DNA of 64,000 nucleotides from Ruminococcus sp. zg-924 (GCF_024433635.1 NZ_WNJZ01000013.1:22558-86557), one strand, 5' to 3'. Shown: positions 26,535 through 34,648, counted from the stretch's first letter. Notes: a model not told the origin generated them from the sequence alone. Numbers and translations are program-made.

Positions 26535-27329
26535 TTAATTCCAATCGTCATTATCGGCTCCCCAGCCATTGTCACCATCATCTCCACCAAATCCATCGTC
26601 TCCACCAAAATCATCACCAGAATCGCCAATAATAACGGGATCATTCTCGTCGCCTTTTTCAAGCTCTTTAACCGCTGTTTCAGCAATTTCGTCGCCCTTT
26701 GCATCTCCAGCGACACGAGATTGTCCAGCTAACAGTGAGGCTGATACAGATACCGCTACAATCAAATCCTTTAATTGTTCGGTATCATTAGTGCTAATTA
26801 CTGCTTCTGAGTTGCCAACTAGTTCTTTCAAAACTTCCACATCGGCATCATCGCCAATTGCTATAGCAACTTTTCTAGAATCTTTGAACCATCTGTTGTT
26901 TTCGGTAACTGACTTTAACTCTTTCTTCCAGTTATCGGTGGGACCACCATCGCTCATAAAAATAATAACAGGAAGGCTAAATCCGGTCTCACTAACCAAA
27001 AAGGCACTGCGGCTTAGTTTTGAACCAAGCTCTTTCAATGCTTCTCCCAAGTCAGTTACTCCACCAGCGGTTGCATCATTCCAATAAAAATCTTCCAAAG
27101 CAACAAGTCCGCCTTTTGTTATCCATTTTGCTCCTGAAGAAAACTCCAAAGCAGCAATTTTAATCTCAGATTCGGGTAAATCGCTTGCTTTCTCACGAAG
27201 AACCTCTTCGCAGTCATGCATCGCTTCGTTTACTGCTGAAATACGATCTCCGGACATACTGCCAGAAGTGTCAATTGCATAAATGATTGGTAAAACCTTC
27301 TTAATTTTTTCTGTTCCTTGTGCAGGCAT
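26535..27329 (-). CDS. terY: vWA protein TerY (TerY-P triad)
   Basis: 264 residues; ATG at 27329 with AAGGAGG upstream. A complete vWA domain: MIDAS D20-T-S-G-S24 in IIYAIDTSGSM, Thr in GGVTDLGEAL near 92, and Asp127 in IIFMSDGGPTDNW, so metal coordination should be intact. The last 35 residues are Gly/Asp-rich and end in GADNDDWN. Family function: a metal-dependent assembly factor that couples the kinase and phosphatase to their substrates. Thirteen bases separate it from the kinase stop upstream, so it is co-translated with it. Of three vWA genes and one vWA pseudogene in the island this is the only one with an intact MIDAS. Confidence 0.9.
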   Translation of the reverse strand: MPAQGTEKIKKVLPIIYAIDTSGSMSGDRISAVNEAMHDCEEVLREKASDLPESEIKIAALEFSSGAKWITKGGLVALEDFYWNDATAGGVTDLGEALKELGSKLSRSAFLVSETGFSLPVIIFMSDGGPTDNWKKELKSVTENNRWFKDSRKVAIAIGDDADVEVLKELVGNSEAVISTNDTEQLKDLIVAVSVSASLLAGQSRVAGDAKGDEIAETAVKELEKGDENDPVIIGDSGDDFGGDDGFGGDDGDNGWGADNDDWN

Positions 27330-27342
27330 ATTTTTATCCTCC

Positions 27343-28650
27343 TTAATTTAACTCAATTTTTTTATCAAACGCTTCAATTATAATACCACTCTTGAATGGA
27401 ACAACACCTTTTGCTGGAACTTGATTAACTTTTCCGCTTGGCGTAGTTGCTTGAATAATATCTGGAAGCATATTTTTATAACCCAAAACGCTTGGATTAT
27501 CTGGCTTTGATACAATCAATCCGACAGGTGTCAACGCGTCATCAGCATTACACATTCCCAATTGACATCTATAGATTCTAGAACCCTTTACTGCTGTTAC
27601 AGTATATTGTGGGAGTTTGATAGAATGCTTAATTACAACGGGCTTTCCGCAATTATCACATTTAGTTGTTGTTGCGTTTTGCACAAATACCTCGTTTCCA
27701 CAAGAACACCTTACTATATCGCTTCTAAATCTAGTTAATACTTTAACCCAATCCAGTTCTCTTAAGCGTCTGTTTGGATCTTTTAGCGCTTCTTGACTAA
27801 ACGCTTTAACAAATTCATCTTTCAAATATTTGGGCATACAGTTCCAAATATCTATAACCCAACCTTGCAGTTTCCTATCCGGACGATTAGAAGAGTTGTT
27901 AGGATCAAAAATAAATAAAGGATCTGATCCATATAATTTATCCTGAATCTTGTCAGTTAATACAGTTGAATCAACCCATCTCTTTCCTTCTAACGGATTG
28001 TTTGTAAAAAGAATTAAAAAAAGAATAGCAGCTAACGAATATCTATCAGACTGTTTATTAGGAAGTACTTTTCCTTTTCCAACAACTATTTCAGGAGCCA
28101 TATATCCAGCCTTTCCTAAAATACCTGTTGTTGTACCATCTGGAGCCACATTATCATTGTCACAGATCAATACATCACCATTTTTAGGGTTAATGAAAAA
28201 GTTTCCGTCATTCAAGTCCTGATAACTATATCCATTATTATGTAGAATTCTAAACGCAGAAACAATTCGAATGCAAACCTCTGTAGCTGCTTTAAATGAA
28301 CCTAAGTTGTACTTCTTAGAACCAAGTATTTTACTTAATTCGTAATAACCTTCTGGTCTTAGATCCATCAGATATCCAAACGAACCTTCCGTTCTCTCTG
28401 TTACAGCTTCGGGCCACAAAAAAGCCTTATCAGGAGATCCCTTATCTGCATTTCTTTTCAGATTGTCATAAAACGCATCCGGATTTCGCAATGATGACGG
28501 CTTATACCATTTAAGCGCTTTCTTTTTTCCGCCGTACTCGACAAGGTATACATAACCTTGTCCACCTTCACCAATGTTTTTGATGATTTTAATCTGTGCT
28601 CCGAAATTGGTCTTTAAAACCTTTCCCGGTTCAAATTGTGCCATTACCAT
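27343..28650 (-). CDS. TerY-P Ser/Thr protein kinase with C-terminal zinc ribbon
   Basis: AAAGGAG lies four bases before the ATG at 28650 (MVMAQF); ATG at 28644 is also possible. About 435 residues. N-lobe: IGEGGQGYVYLVEY and ALKWYK with the ATP-binding Lys. Catalytic loop: YSYQDLNDGNFF (Asp and Asn kept; HRD is YQD). Metal site: LICDNDNV, with DND for DFG. A zinc ribbon follows (CSCG then CDNC), then a beta-domain containing IYRCQLGMC. This order, kinase plus zinc ribbon, is typical of TerY-P kinases. It phosphorylates Ser/Thr; the substrate is unknown, but the LDDL-module proteins are candidates. It heads the kinase-TerY-PP2C operon. A paralogous dead copy lies at 16.1-17.4 kb. Confidence 0.88.
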   Translation of the reverse strand: MVMAQFEPGKVLKTNFGAQIKIIKNIGEGGQGYVYLVEYGGKKKALKWYKPSSLRNPDAFYDNLKRNADKGSPDKAFLWPEAVTERTEGSFGYLMDLRPEGYYELSKILGSKKYNLGSFKAATEVCIRIVSAFRILHNNGYSYQDLNDGNFFINPKNGDVLICDNDNVAPDGTTTGILGKAGYMAPEIVVGKGKVLPNKQSDRYSLAAILFLILFTNNPLEGKRWVDSTVLTDKIQDKLYGSDPLFIFDPNNSSNRPDRKLQGWVIDIWNCMPKYLKDEFVKAFSQEALKDPNRRLRELDWVKVLTRFRSDIVRCSCGNEVFVQNATTTKCDNCGKPVVIKHSIKLPQYTVTAVKGSRIYRCQLGMCNADDALTPVGLIVSKPDNPSVLGYKNMLPDIIQATTPSGKVNQVPAKGVVPFKSGIIIEAFDKKIELN

Positions 28651-28738
28651 ACCACTCCTTTGATTGTTATTTTGGCAATTTATCAAACATAGATTGTTTT
28701 ATAAAACTAATTTAGACTATAAATGAGCATTTAAACAA

Positions 28739-30049
28739 TCACACAAAAGTGTGAAAGAGTTTATTATCTGCGTTCCTATAAAAATACACTTCACCATTAA
28801 CCATTCTGTTTATCTGCTCAGGCTTTACAATGTATTCTCTTTTGATATTATAGTTAGTTGTTGTAGTATTGTTCTTGCCGGGGAACAAGGAGAAGGGGCT
28901 GTGTCGCATTGAACCTTTTGAATAAGATGTAGACGCTTCTTCTTTATTATAATACCCAATTGTTTCTGCCCACTTAGAACTTGTTGCACCAGAAGAATGA
29001 CTAAGAATAATAATATTATCGCTATTACCGACAAGTGTACTAAACACTTTATCGTCGCCTTCACAACTTGAAAGTATATCATCACCAGATGCCACAAGTT
29101 TGCATCTGGTGGATTTTTCGACAAAGCACTTTTTTAATACTTCCGTACTTGAACACGACAGATTATCAGTTATTAATGCAAGCTCTTTTCCTTTTCTTAG
29201 CTCATTTCTCACTTGAACTAAAAGCATTCCAATTAAAAGCGCATTAGCATTTGAGGAAATATTAATGACTATTACTTTATTGTTATTTACTGCTTTAACT
29301 ATGTTTTTGCGCAATTTGGGATTTCTTGCTAATAAAGGTTCGGCTTGATCATATAAGTCACTAATCAAAGACTCAACCTTAAACTGCTCCGACTGTCCCA
29401 TCATAAGTTTAGACTTAATAGCTTGACCTTGTGTATCGGTGATCTTTCCATTATTAATCAAATCATCGATAAAATCGAAAAGCTGTCCATGCGGACATTT
29501 ATAGAACATTCTAAGAGTTGGTTGAAGTTTTTTAACACGAAGATAGTCACACATACCCTCTATGTAGTATCTTGCATTATTCTTTATATCATAATCTGCA
29601 GTTGCAGTTTCAACCAAAAGCTTGGTTATTTCTTTAGTACTGCAATTTAAGAAAGGTTCAAGTTGAGGTGAATTAGTATCTATAAAAGCAACACTATTTG
29701 CAGTTATTTTTGATGCCAAAGTGCTTTTCAGATAATCATTATTTTCATGGATTACGACTGTCGGGATTCCTTGACTATGAGTTTTAATAATTAATTCCGA
29801 AAGCCATTGACTTCTTTCCCTTATGTTGCCTCCAGAAATAAGAGTATTATTAATTGAGCTGCCAGAATTTATCAGCTCATCAACTGAATTATGTTTTTGT
29901 TCAATCACTCCCCGATTTATTCTATCAATTTTCTTTCTCGTGTTCTTGTTAATCAATGAAATAATACCATTTATTATTTTTGCAAAACCATTCCAGATTA
30001 ATGCAAAAAAGCTGAATATCATTTTCATTATTAAAAGAAACCAGCCCAT
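28739..30049 (-). CDS. VirD4/TraG-like ATPase paralogue without Walker A
   Basis: 436 residues; ATG at 30049 behind AAAGGA. A hydrophobic stretch (residues 3-30, IMKMIFSFFALIWNGF) would anchor it to the membrane. The place of the P-loop reads LISGGNIRERSQW, with no GKT/S, while a Walker B-like strand LALITDN and the C-terminal KPEQINRMVNGEVYFY (the coupling-protein end motif) remain. So it has the fold of a hexameric DNA/protein pump ATPase without nucleotide binding of its own. It follows the intact paralogue by 27 bases; the two may make mixed rings with one active and one passive subunit. It could be mistaken for conjugation machinery, but the ICE has its own coupling protein. Confidence 0.7.
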   Translation of the reverse strand: MGWFLLIMKMIFSFFALIWNGFAKIINGIISLINKNTRKKIDRINRGVIEQKHNSVDELINSGSSINNTLISGGNIRERSQWLSELIIKTHSQGIPTVVIHENNDYLKSTLASKITANSVAFIDTNSPQLEPFLNCSTKEITKLLVETATADYDIKNNARYYIEGMCDYLRVKKLQPTLRMFYKCPHGQLFDFIDDLINNGKITDTQGQAIKSKLMMGQSEQFKVESLISDLYDQAEPLLARNPKLRKNIVKAVNNNKVIVINISSNANALLIGMLLVQVRNELRKGKELALITDNLSCSSTEVLKKCFVEKSTRCKLVASGDDILSSCEGDDKVFSTLVGNSDNIIILSHSSGATSSKWAETIGYYNKEEASTSYSKGSMRHSPFSLFPGKNNTTTTNYNIKREYIVKPEQINRMVNGEVYFYRNADNKLFHTFV

Positions 30050-30076
30050 ACTAATTATATCCTTTCAAAGACAAAA

Positions 30077-31405
30077 TTACTTATACATTTCAAAATAGAA
30101 CTTAAAAGGCTTTTGAAAAGGCAAACCCACTATTGCTTCTCCGACTTTTAAATTGATTAAATCCCAATCTTCCACAGTATATCCTTCTCGTCTATACTCT
30201 ATATATTTGTTATCTAATCCTCTATATTGCTCTAAAACGATGTTTTTTCCAAACAAATCTCTTACAAAATTTCTGGTTGTAGTGTCGTTTGCTCTGAATG
30301 CATATATTGACGAGAAACCAGCAGCGATATTTCTCCCTTTTTCGAGTTTATAGATTTCATACAGTTGTTCTATACTCTGAAGGCCCGCAAATATTTTTAC
30401 CCCAAGGCTCCTGCCAAAATTCACTCCATCATCAATGTGTTCGAGTCGTGGAAGCAACTTAAACTCATCGCAAAACAAATACACATTTCCTTCAGTTTTT
30501 GTTCTTCCCAGAGCTTCTTTCAGTGCAAGATCAAATAGGAGAGAATAGATCGGTGTCAAAACACTACCTATTGATAAATCATATTCGATAAATAATGTCC
30601 TACCGCCTTTTTTTCTCACAAAATCTCTTATCGAAAACATCCCATGACCAGAAAAAACTCCAATGAATAAATCACGGATAACTGAATATAATTCAGATAA
30701 AACACCTTGTGTTTGCTGTCCTTCCTCTTCAATATAGGATATTACAGAAGTGAATTCGGGAAAATGACTTAATGTGGTAACTATTTCGCTAGAATCATGA
30801 CCGTTTAAATACTCTAAAAGTTTATCGTTATAAAAATATTCGCTAGCTATCGAACTTTTCGCACAAGAAGGATTATCCATTTTTGCGCCTTTAATGAAAG
30901 ATGTAATAATGGCTGCTAAAAGATCTCTTGCTGCGTTTGGGAAAAAAGCATTGCTAGAATTCTTTTCTGTTCTTTCCTTAAAGAATGATTTACATATTTC
31001 TTGAGTATTTATATTAAATCTATCTTCGTCCCAACCATCAGCCAAGATTTCTCGAAAAATATTCCATCGAACAGATTTGGAGATATATTGAGGCGAGTTT
31101 CCAATTACTAAGTCACCGTTCCGGGCGAACTTATTATAAAAATCGCCCTTACTATCAAATATAATCATAACGTCATTAGATGTCATTCTGCTCTTGATTT
31201 GATTAATAAAATGGTAAAATAACGTTGTTTTTCCACACCCAGTTCCACCGATTAGCATAGAGTGTTTACTTAAAACATCTTGATTTAAAAGAAACGATGC
31301 TCTTTGATCATTATGCTCTCCATTTAGTTTAACCAAGCCATTAGAAACTACTGGGGGTTTATTTTGATTTAGTATTGATCCATACAGCAATGTCTTTGTT
31401 GCCAT
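30077..31405 (-). CDS. VirD4/TraG-like (FtsK-HerA superfamily) ATPase
   Basis: 442 residues; ATG at 31405. Walker A IGGTGCGKTT at 52-61 with Lys59, Walker B VYLFCDEFKLLPRL near 295, and a C-terminal sensor region (IFAGLQSIEQLYEI, then FRANDTTTRNF). No membrane helix is visible, unlike its partner. Family members pump DNA or proteins through rings. It is not close to the ICE coupling protein at 34.6-36.7 kb and lies in the TerY-P transcript, upstream of the kinase. Inferred: the motor of the cargo system, perhaps acting on DNA or on the LDDL proteins at the membrane through the Walker-less paralogue. Confidence 0.8.
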   Translation of the reverse strand: MATKTLLYGSILNQNKPPVVSNGLVKLNGEHNDQRASFLLNQDVLSKHSMLIGGTGCGKTTLFYHFINQIKSRMTSNDVMIIFDSKGDFYNKFARNGDLVIGNSPQYISKSVRWNIFREILADGWDEDRFNINTQEICKSFFKERTEKNSSNAFFPNAARDLLAAIITSFIKGAKMDNPSCAKSSIASEYFYNDKLLEYLNGHDSSEIVTTLSHFPEFTSVISYIEEEGQQTQGVLSELYSVIRDLFIGVFSGHGMFSIRDFVRKKGGRTLFIEYDLSIGSVLTPIYSLLFDLALKEALGRTKTEGNVYLFCDEFKLLPRLEHIDDGVNFGRSLGVKIFAGLQSIEQLYEIYKLEKGRNIAAGFSSIYAFRANDTTTRNFVRDLFGKNIVLEQYRGLDNKYIEYRREGYTVEDWDLINLKVGEAIVGLPFQKPFKFYFEMYK

Positions 31406-31421
31406 AGTTTATCCCAATCCT

Positions 31422-31577
31422 TTATCTTGTTTGACCGCCTTTTGTTCTTCCGGCGTTTCCTTTTTGTCCCGGTGTAGGCGCATTTGTTTTTTTTGCTCCG
31501 TTGTTTTTCACTTTCGGATGTTGATAATTTTTAACTTTTAAACTCTCTTTAAAACTGTTTACATTATTGTTTGCCAT
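31422..31577 (-). CDS. 51-residue basic peptide
   Basis: ATG at 31577 with AGGAG eight bases upstream, TAA at 31422, 17 bases before the ATPase start. Composition is Asn, Lys, Gly rich; the end reads PTPGQKGNAGRTKGGQTR. No known family. The ribosome site is one of the best in the island, so it is very likely translated. The position directly ahead of a VirD4-like ATPase suggests a small substrate or regulator of the pump; this is a guess from context only. Confidence 0.65.
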   Translation of the reverse strand: MANNNVNSFKESLKVKNYQHPKVKNNGAKKTNAPTPGQKGNAGRTKGGQTR

Positions 31578-31590
31578 AACCATATCTCCT

Positions 31591-32001
31591 TTATCTATTG
31601 AATTTTATAAATCCTTTACTTTCGCTTTGTTGATTGAAGTTAATAAATAACAAAGCAAATAACAATTTACACATTTCATTTTTTCTATCAAATTCTATTA
31701 ACCAAAGTTTTTTTTCATTATAAGAAATCATTTTATGAAAAAGTTGTATTCTTTCTGTTTTTTTAGCTTTGTACTTTCCCCTTAAAGATCTAACATTAAA
31801 TATTGTTCTTGTTTTTTTCTCAGAAAGCAAACAAATTATTTGATGTATCTGTGGAATACTAATCATATGATTCTTAACACAAGAAAATATTATATTTCTT
31901 ACATTAATAAAATCATCTTCTGGAATACTATAATGCAGCTTATCAATTTCACCTATTAATTTTCTTTCTGTAATTGGGTCAAGTCTAATATAGTTTTTCA
32001 T
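31591..32001 (-). CDS. Unrecognised 136-residue protein
   Basis: ATG at 32001, one base after the stop of the transglutaminase-type gene, so probably translationally coupled. The sequence is basic and mostly alpha-helical, with motifs ITERKLIGEIDKLHY, FINVRNIIFSCVKNH and a C-terminal helix MCKLLFALLFINFN. I cannot assign a family. No signal peptide. It is followed by the basic 51-residue peptide and the ATPases, so it belongs to the upstream part of the TerY-P transcript. It may be a partner of the transglutaminase-fold protein. Confidence 0.6.
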   Translation of the reverse strand: MKNYIRLDPITERKLIGEIDKLHYSIPEDDFINVRNIIFSCVKNHMISIPQIHQIICLLSEKKTRTIFNVRSLRGKYKAKKTERIQLFHKMISYNEKKLWLIEFDRKNEMCKLLFALLFINFNQQSESKGFIKFNR

Positions 32002-32002
32002 A

Positions 32003-32977
32003 CTAAAAATTCACTTTTAAGATTACACAGTTTATCGATTTTACATATACAACTGAATATAAAGGAATCTTGATGGATTCTTGTTTAATTATTAAGCTTA
32101 TTTCTTGTAAAACCTCGCTAGTTGAGTTATAGTTTTGAGTTACATCAAAAATTGATAGTTTCCTTTTTTCTTTGGATATTCTCTTTAGATTAACTTTAAG
32201 GTCGTTTTGATTCTTAATCTGTATTATCTTTCTTTCGTTGACTCCTTTATTAATACAATCTGGATATGGAGCTTTATTCCAAAAGTGATCTCGTGCGATA
32301 AAACCATCTGATACATTATAATAAATAACAGATTTAACCAAACTATAAGTATTACAATCCCATGTCGAATCCACATGATATATACCATTTGGACGTTTTA
32401 TGATATTCCAAGCATGGCGTTCTCTGTTGCCTGTTGATTGGTTAATTGCAAACCCACTAACAATAATACAAGGTATTTCAAATTCATCACACAACAATTT
32501 CATCGCTTTTGAATAGCCTTCACAAACTGCTTTACCTAATACTAAAGCACCATAAACATTATATAAATCTTCTTGTTCGAATTGATATGAATATTCAACA
32601 TGAGTCAAGATATACTTGTAAACGAAAACTTCTCTATCTATGTTTGGTTTATAATGCGTTCTAATCTCCTTTATCTTACTAAATATTTCTTGTTTTTTTG
32701 TTTCTATTTGTGAGCGTGAAAACAAAAACTTACATGAACAAATTGTATTGAAGGATGTAATCGAAAAAGATATTTTTGACATATCAATATAAAATAATTC
32801 CGGATTATCTTTCAATATACCCTCGATTATTCTCTGAAAATCCAGGTCTTGATATGAGCCTATTATAGTACATGTATCTTTATAAGATAACCAGTTTTGG
32901 AGTAAGGCATTATAAACCCTTTGTTCTCTCTTATTTAGTGTAGAAAAGAAATATTTTGTAAATACCTTAAAATGCAC
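32003..32977 (-). CDS. Transglutaminase-like cysteine protein
   Basis: 324 residues; the start is GTG at 32977 with AAGGG upstream. Residues 135-230 carry the transglutaminase/protease triad: Cys152 in KAVCEGYSKA, His188 in RERHAWNII and Asp203 in GIYHVDSTWD. The N-terminal 130 residues and C-terminal 90 are without known family. These enzymes cross-link, deamidate or cut proteins. No signal peptide is visible, so it may act inside the cell, possibly as maturation or effector protease of the cargo system. It is first in a tight run with the 136-residue protein and the 51-residue peptide. Substrate unknown. Confidence 0.75.
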   Translation of the reverse strand: MHFKVFTKYFFSTLNKREQRVYNALLQNWLSYKDTCTIIGSYQDLDFQRIIEGILKDNPELFYIDMSKISFSITSFNTICSCKFLFSRSQIETKKQEIFSKIKEIRTHYKPNIDREVFVYKYILTHVEYSYQFEQEDLYNVYGALVLGKAVCEGYSKAMKLLCDEFEIPCIIVSGFAINQSTGNRERHAWNIIKRPNGIYHVDSTWDCNTYSLVKSVIYYNVSDGFIARDHFWNKAPYPDCINKGVNERKIIQIKNQNDLKVNLKRISKEKRKLSIFDVTQNYNSTSEVLQEISLIIKQESIKIPLYSVVYVKSINCVILKVNF

Positions 32978-33307
32978 ACTAACATCCCTTTAATCTATTA
33001 TCTAGTCTTTTTGTATCTATCGATTGTGAATAACGATTCACGAATAATTTATAAAATCCCATTAGAAATTATACCAAATAGCACGAATAGTGTCAATTGC
33101 ACTACGAATTTATTGTGGATTATGCTACAACATGTGTGCTCCTATTTGTATAAAATAACGAACACGATTTAACTCATAAAAGCAAATACTTATTAACCGA
33201 CAAACTCAAGGTCTATGAATCATAAAACAAGCTGCATAAATAGCACAGATAAGTTCAACCTTAGATTTTTAAACTCATATATGGGACTAGTTTTTATTGC
33301 TTAGTTT

Positions 33308-33751
33308 TCATAAAACCCTTACTTCTTTTTCTTGCTTTTCTGCATATTTTAATGCCTTAAAAGCACCGCCATAGTTTCTTTTTATATAACCAATTATAAT
33401 ATCACACTTATTTACTAACCATTGGTTTCTCTTGTTAATTGCTGCTTTATAATGTACTCCTGCTAACTCCGTTGGAATTATAACATCATCATAATACAAA
33501 CCAGAATAATGGTTGTGGTTTTTATTTATCTCATTCGTCATATACGGCTTTACGCATATCAGCTTTATATTTGGATAGCGTTTCTTTGCTCTGCGAACAG
33601 CAGAAGAAAATAAACTATCAAATTCTCCCATTCCTCCTGTATAAAAATATACACATTCCTTTTCAATAGCTTGTTGAATCGCTTTATCAAGTCTTTCAGT
33701 TATATCCTCAAACACTTCTCTATGTCCAAATCCACAACACGCTTTACTCAT
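33308..33751 (-). CDS. SLOG-superfamily protein (DUF1273/YpsA-like)
   Basis: ATG at 33751 (MSKACCGFGHREVF) with CGGAG six bases upstream is preferred over a TTG six bases earlier. 147 residues with a Rossmann-like fold: CCGFGHRE near the start, YFYTGGMGEFDSLFSSAVR and IKLICVKPY. Known: SLOG proteins sense or process nucleotides and nucleotide-derived ligands in several conflict systems. Inferred: a ligand sensor at the upstream edge of the island. It faces the plus-strand RHH gene across a 110-base AT-rich promoter region. Confidence 0.75.
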   Translation of the reverse strand: MSKACCGFGHREVFEDITERLDKAIQQAIEKECVYFYTGGMGEFDSLFSSAVRRAKKRYPNIKLICVKPYMTNEINKNHNHYSGLYYDDVIIPTELAGVHYKAAINKRNQWLVNKCDIIIGYIKRNYGGAFKALKYAEKQEKEVRVL

Positions 33752-33757
33752 ACCCAA

Positions 33758-33861
33758 CTCCGATTAGATATATTTTAGATATATTATATATTTATTTTTA
33801 ACAGTATAACACATATTAGAATTAAAATAAAGTCATAATAAATATAAAGTGAGGTTTTATT
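33758..33861. promoter_or_regulatory. Divergent AT-rich promoter/operator region
   Basis: Between the SLOG gene (minus) and the RHH gene (plus). Contains the direct repeat ttagatatatt twice (about 33770-33790) followed by atattatatat. Such repeats are typical targets for Arc/MetJ-type proteins, so the RHH product probably binds here and controls itself and the cargo transcript. The GTGAGG ribosome site of the RHH gene is at 33849-33854. Confidence 0.45.
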
Positions 33862-34023
33862 ATGGCTGTTAAGAGCTTATCCATTCGAATTGATGAAGAA
33901 ATGTTAAACAAATTACATGTTGTGGCTGACTATGAAGGTCGTTCGGCTAATAGTCAAATTCTTATTTTGATTCGTGACAGTATAGAAAAATACGAAGAGA
34001 AACATGGAAAAATAGAAATATAA
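33862..34023 (+). CDS. Ribbon-helix-helix (Arc-type) DNA-binding protein
   Basis: 53 residues; ATG at 33862 with GTGAGG seven bases upstream; TAA at 34021. The start VKSLSIRIDEEM is the DNA-contacting ribbon strand and LNKLHVVADYEGRSANSQI the first helix and turn, the normal Arc/CopG pattern; the C-terminal helix ends in EKYEEKHGK. It would dimerise and bind short direct repeats. It is the only plus-strand gene I can support in the window. Inferred: repressor at the junction of cargo and ICE backbone. Confidence 0.8.
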   Translation: MAVKSLSIRIDEEMLNKLHVVADYEGRSANSQILILIRDSIEKYEEKHGKIEI

Positions 34024-34026
34024 AAT

Positions 34027-34060
34027 AGGGCTGTCAGCGACTTTTGCCACTAACAGCCCT
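34027..34060. terminator. Bidirectional terminator hairpin
   Basis: agggctgt ... acagccct, directly after the RHH stop and before the end of the 87-residue minus-strand gene. Serves converging transcripts. Confidence 0.7.
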
Positions 34061-34069
34061 ATCCCCTAT

Positions 34070-34330
34070 TCATTTCATTGTTTCGTACATTAATTTGACT
34101 CCAAGCTTGAATCCTATTGTAAACGCTTCGCATTCACCCAACGTGTTCCGCTCATTCTGATTAGCCTTTAATTTTTCGAATATCTCGGTTTGCTTATCTG
34201 TTAACGTTTCTTTGAGTTGATCTTCATGCTGAATAATACATTGCGTGAGTTTATCATACTCACTGTCCTTATGGACTACTCTATCACTCATAGCAACAGT
34301 TCCATACCATAAGCTTTCAATTAGTGTCAT
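34070..34330 (-). CDS. Small ICE-associated protein (DUF6809-like)
   Basis: ATG at 34330 (MTLIESLWYG) with GGCGGTG upstream is preferred over an ATG 24 bases earlier. 86 residues, all alpha: IESLWYGTVAMSDRVV, a charged helix LKETLTDKQTEIFEKLK and FTIGFKLGVKLMYET. This outline is common as a small protein of unknown function in Firmicutes conjugative elements; I recall the DUF6809 group but cannot verify it. No catalytic residues. Last gene of the backbone transcript before the cargo. Confidence 0.6.
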   Translation of the reverse strand: MTLIESLWYGTVAMSDRVVHKDSEYDKLTQCIIQHEDQLKETLTDKQTEIFEKLKANQNERNTLGECEAFTIGFKLGVKLMYETMK

Positions 34331-34391
34331 TGTAGCACCGCCTTTCAAGCACAACAGTATATCACAAGAAATTCAAAAAGCCAGACCAAAG

Positions 34392-34625
34392 CTAAATGTT
34401 TTTCAACTTGTAAAGCAGGCTACTGTTCTCTCCGTTATAGCGATAACGCTGCTCGGTTTCAATTAGCTTTGCTTTACGCAAATCCTTAACCGCTCTGCGC
34501 ACTGTAGCCGCTGACAATTTCGTGTCGGCGGCTATTCTATTTACTGAGGGCCAGCATACTCCATTCTTGTTTGCTCTGTCCTTGAGATAGATATAAACAA
34601 CAAAAGCACGGTGAGGTAAATCCAT
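34392..34625 (-). CDS. Winged helix-turn-helix protein of the ICE
   Basis: 77 residues from ATG at 34625. The pattern HRAFVVYIYLKDRAN, then CWPSVNRIAADTKLSAATV (the HTH) and RRAVKDLRKAKLIETEQRYR (the wing) is that of small ICE regulators related to replication-initiator N-domains. No ribosome site precedes the ATG. In frame upstream the codons read RLDPIYR before the ATG, which looks coding, but no normal start exists there and a TGA lies thirteen codons upstream. So the true start may be a rare codon or may have been lost. Known relatives act in control of transfer genes. Confidence 0.65.
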   Translation of the reverse strand: MDLPHRAFVVYIYLKDRANKNGVCWPSVNRIAADTKLSAATVRRAVKDLRKAKLIETEQRYRYNGENSSLLYKLKNI

Positions 34626-34648
34626 TCTGTAGATGGGATCAAGTCTGC

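Noticed and set aside
26569..27087. Plus-strand Ser/Pro-rich frame of 172 codons opposite TerY
   Set aside because: Low-complexity mirror of the Gly/Asp-rich TerY tail; no start signal.
28739..31405. VirD4-like pair as part of the ICE conjugation machinery
   Set aside because: The backbone has its own complete coupling protein at 34.6-36.7 kb, and this pair lies in the TerY-P transcript; kept as cargo.
33173..33307. Possible small gene between the transglutaminase-type and SLOG genes
   Set aside because: No frame with a start, ribosome site and plausible composition on either strand.
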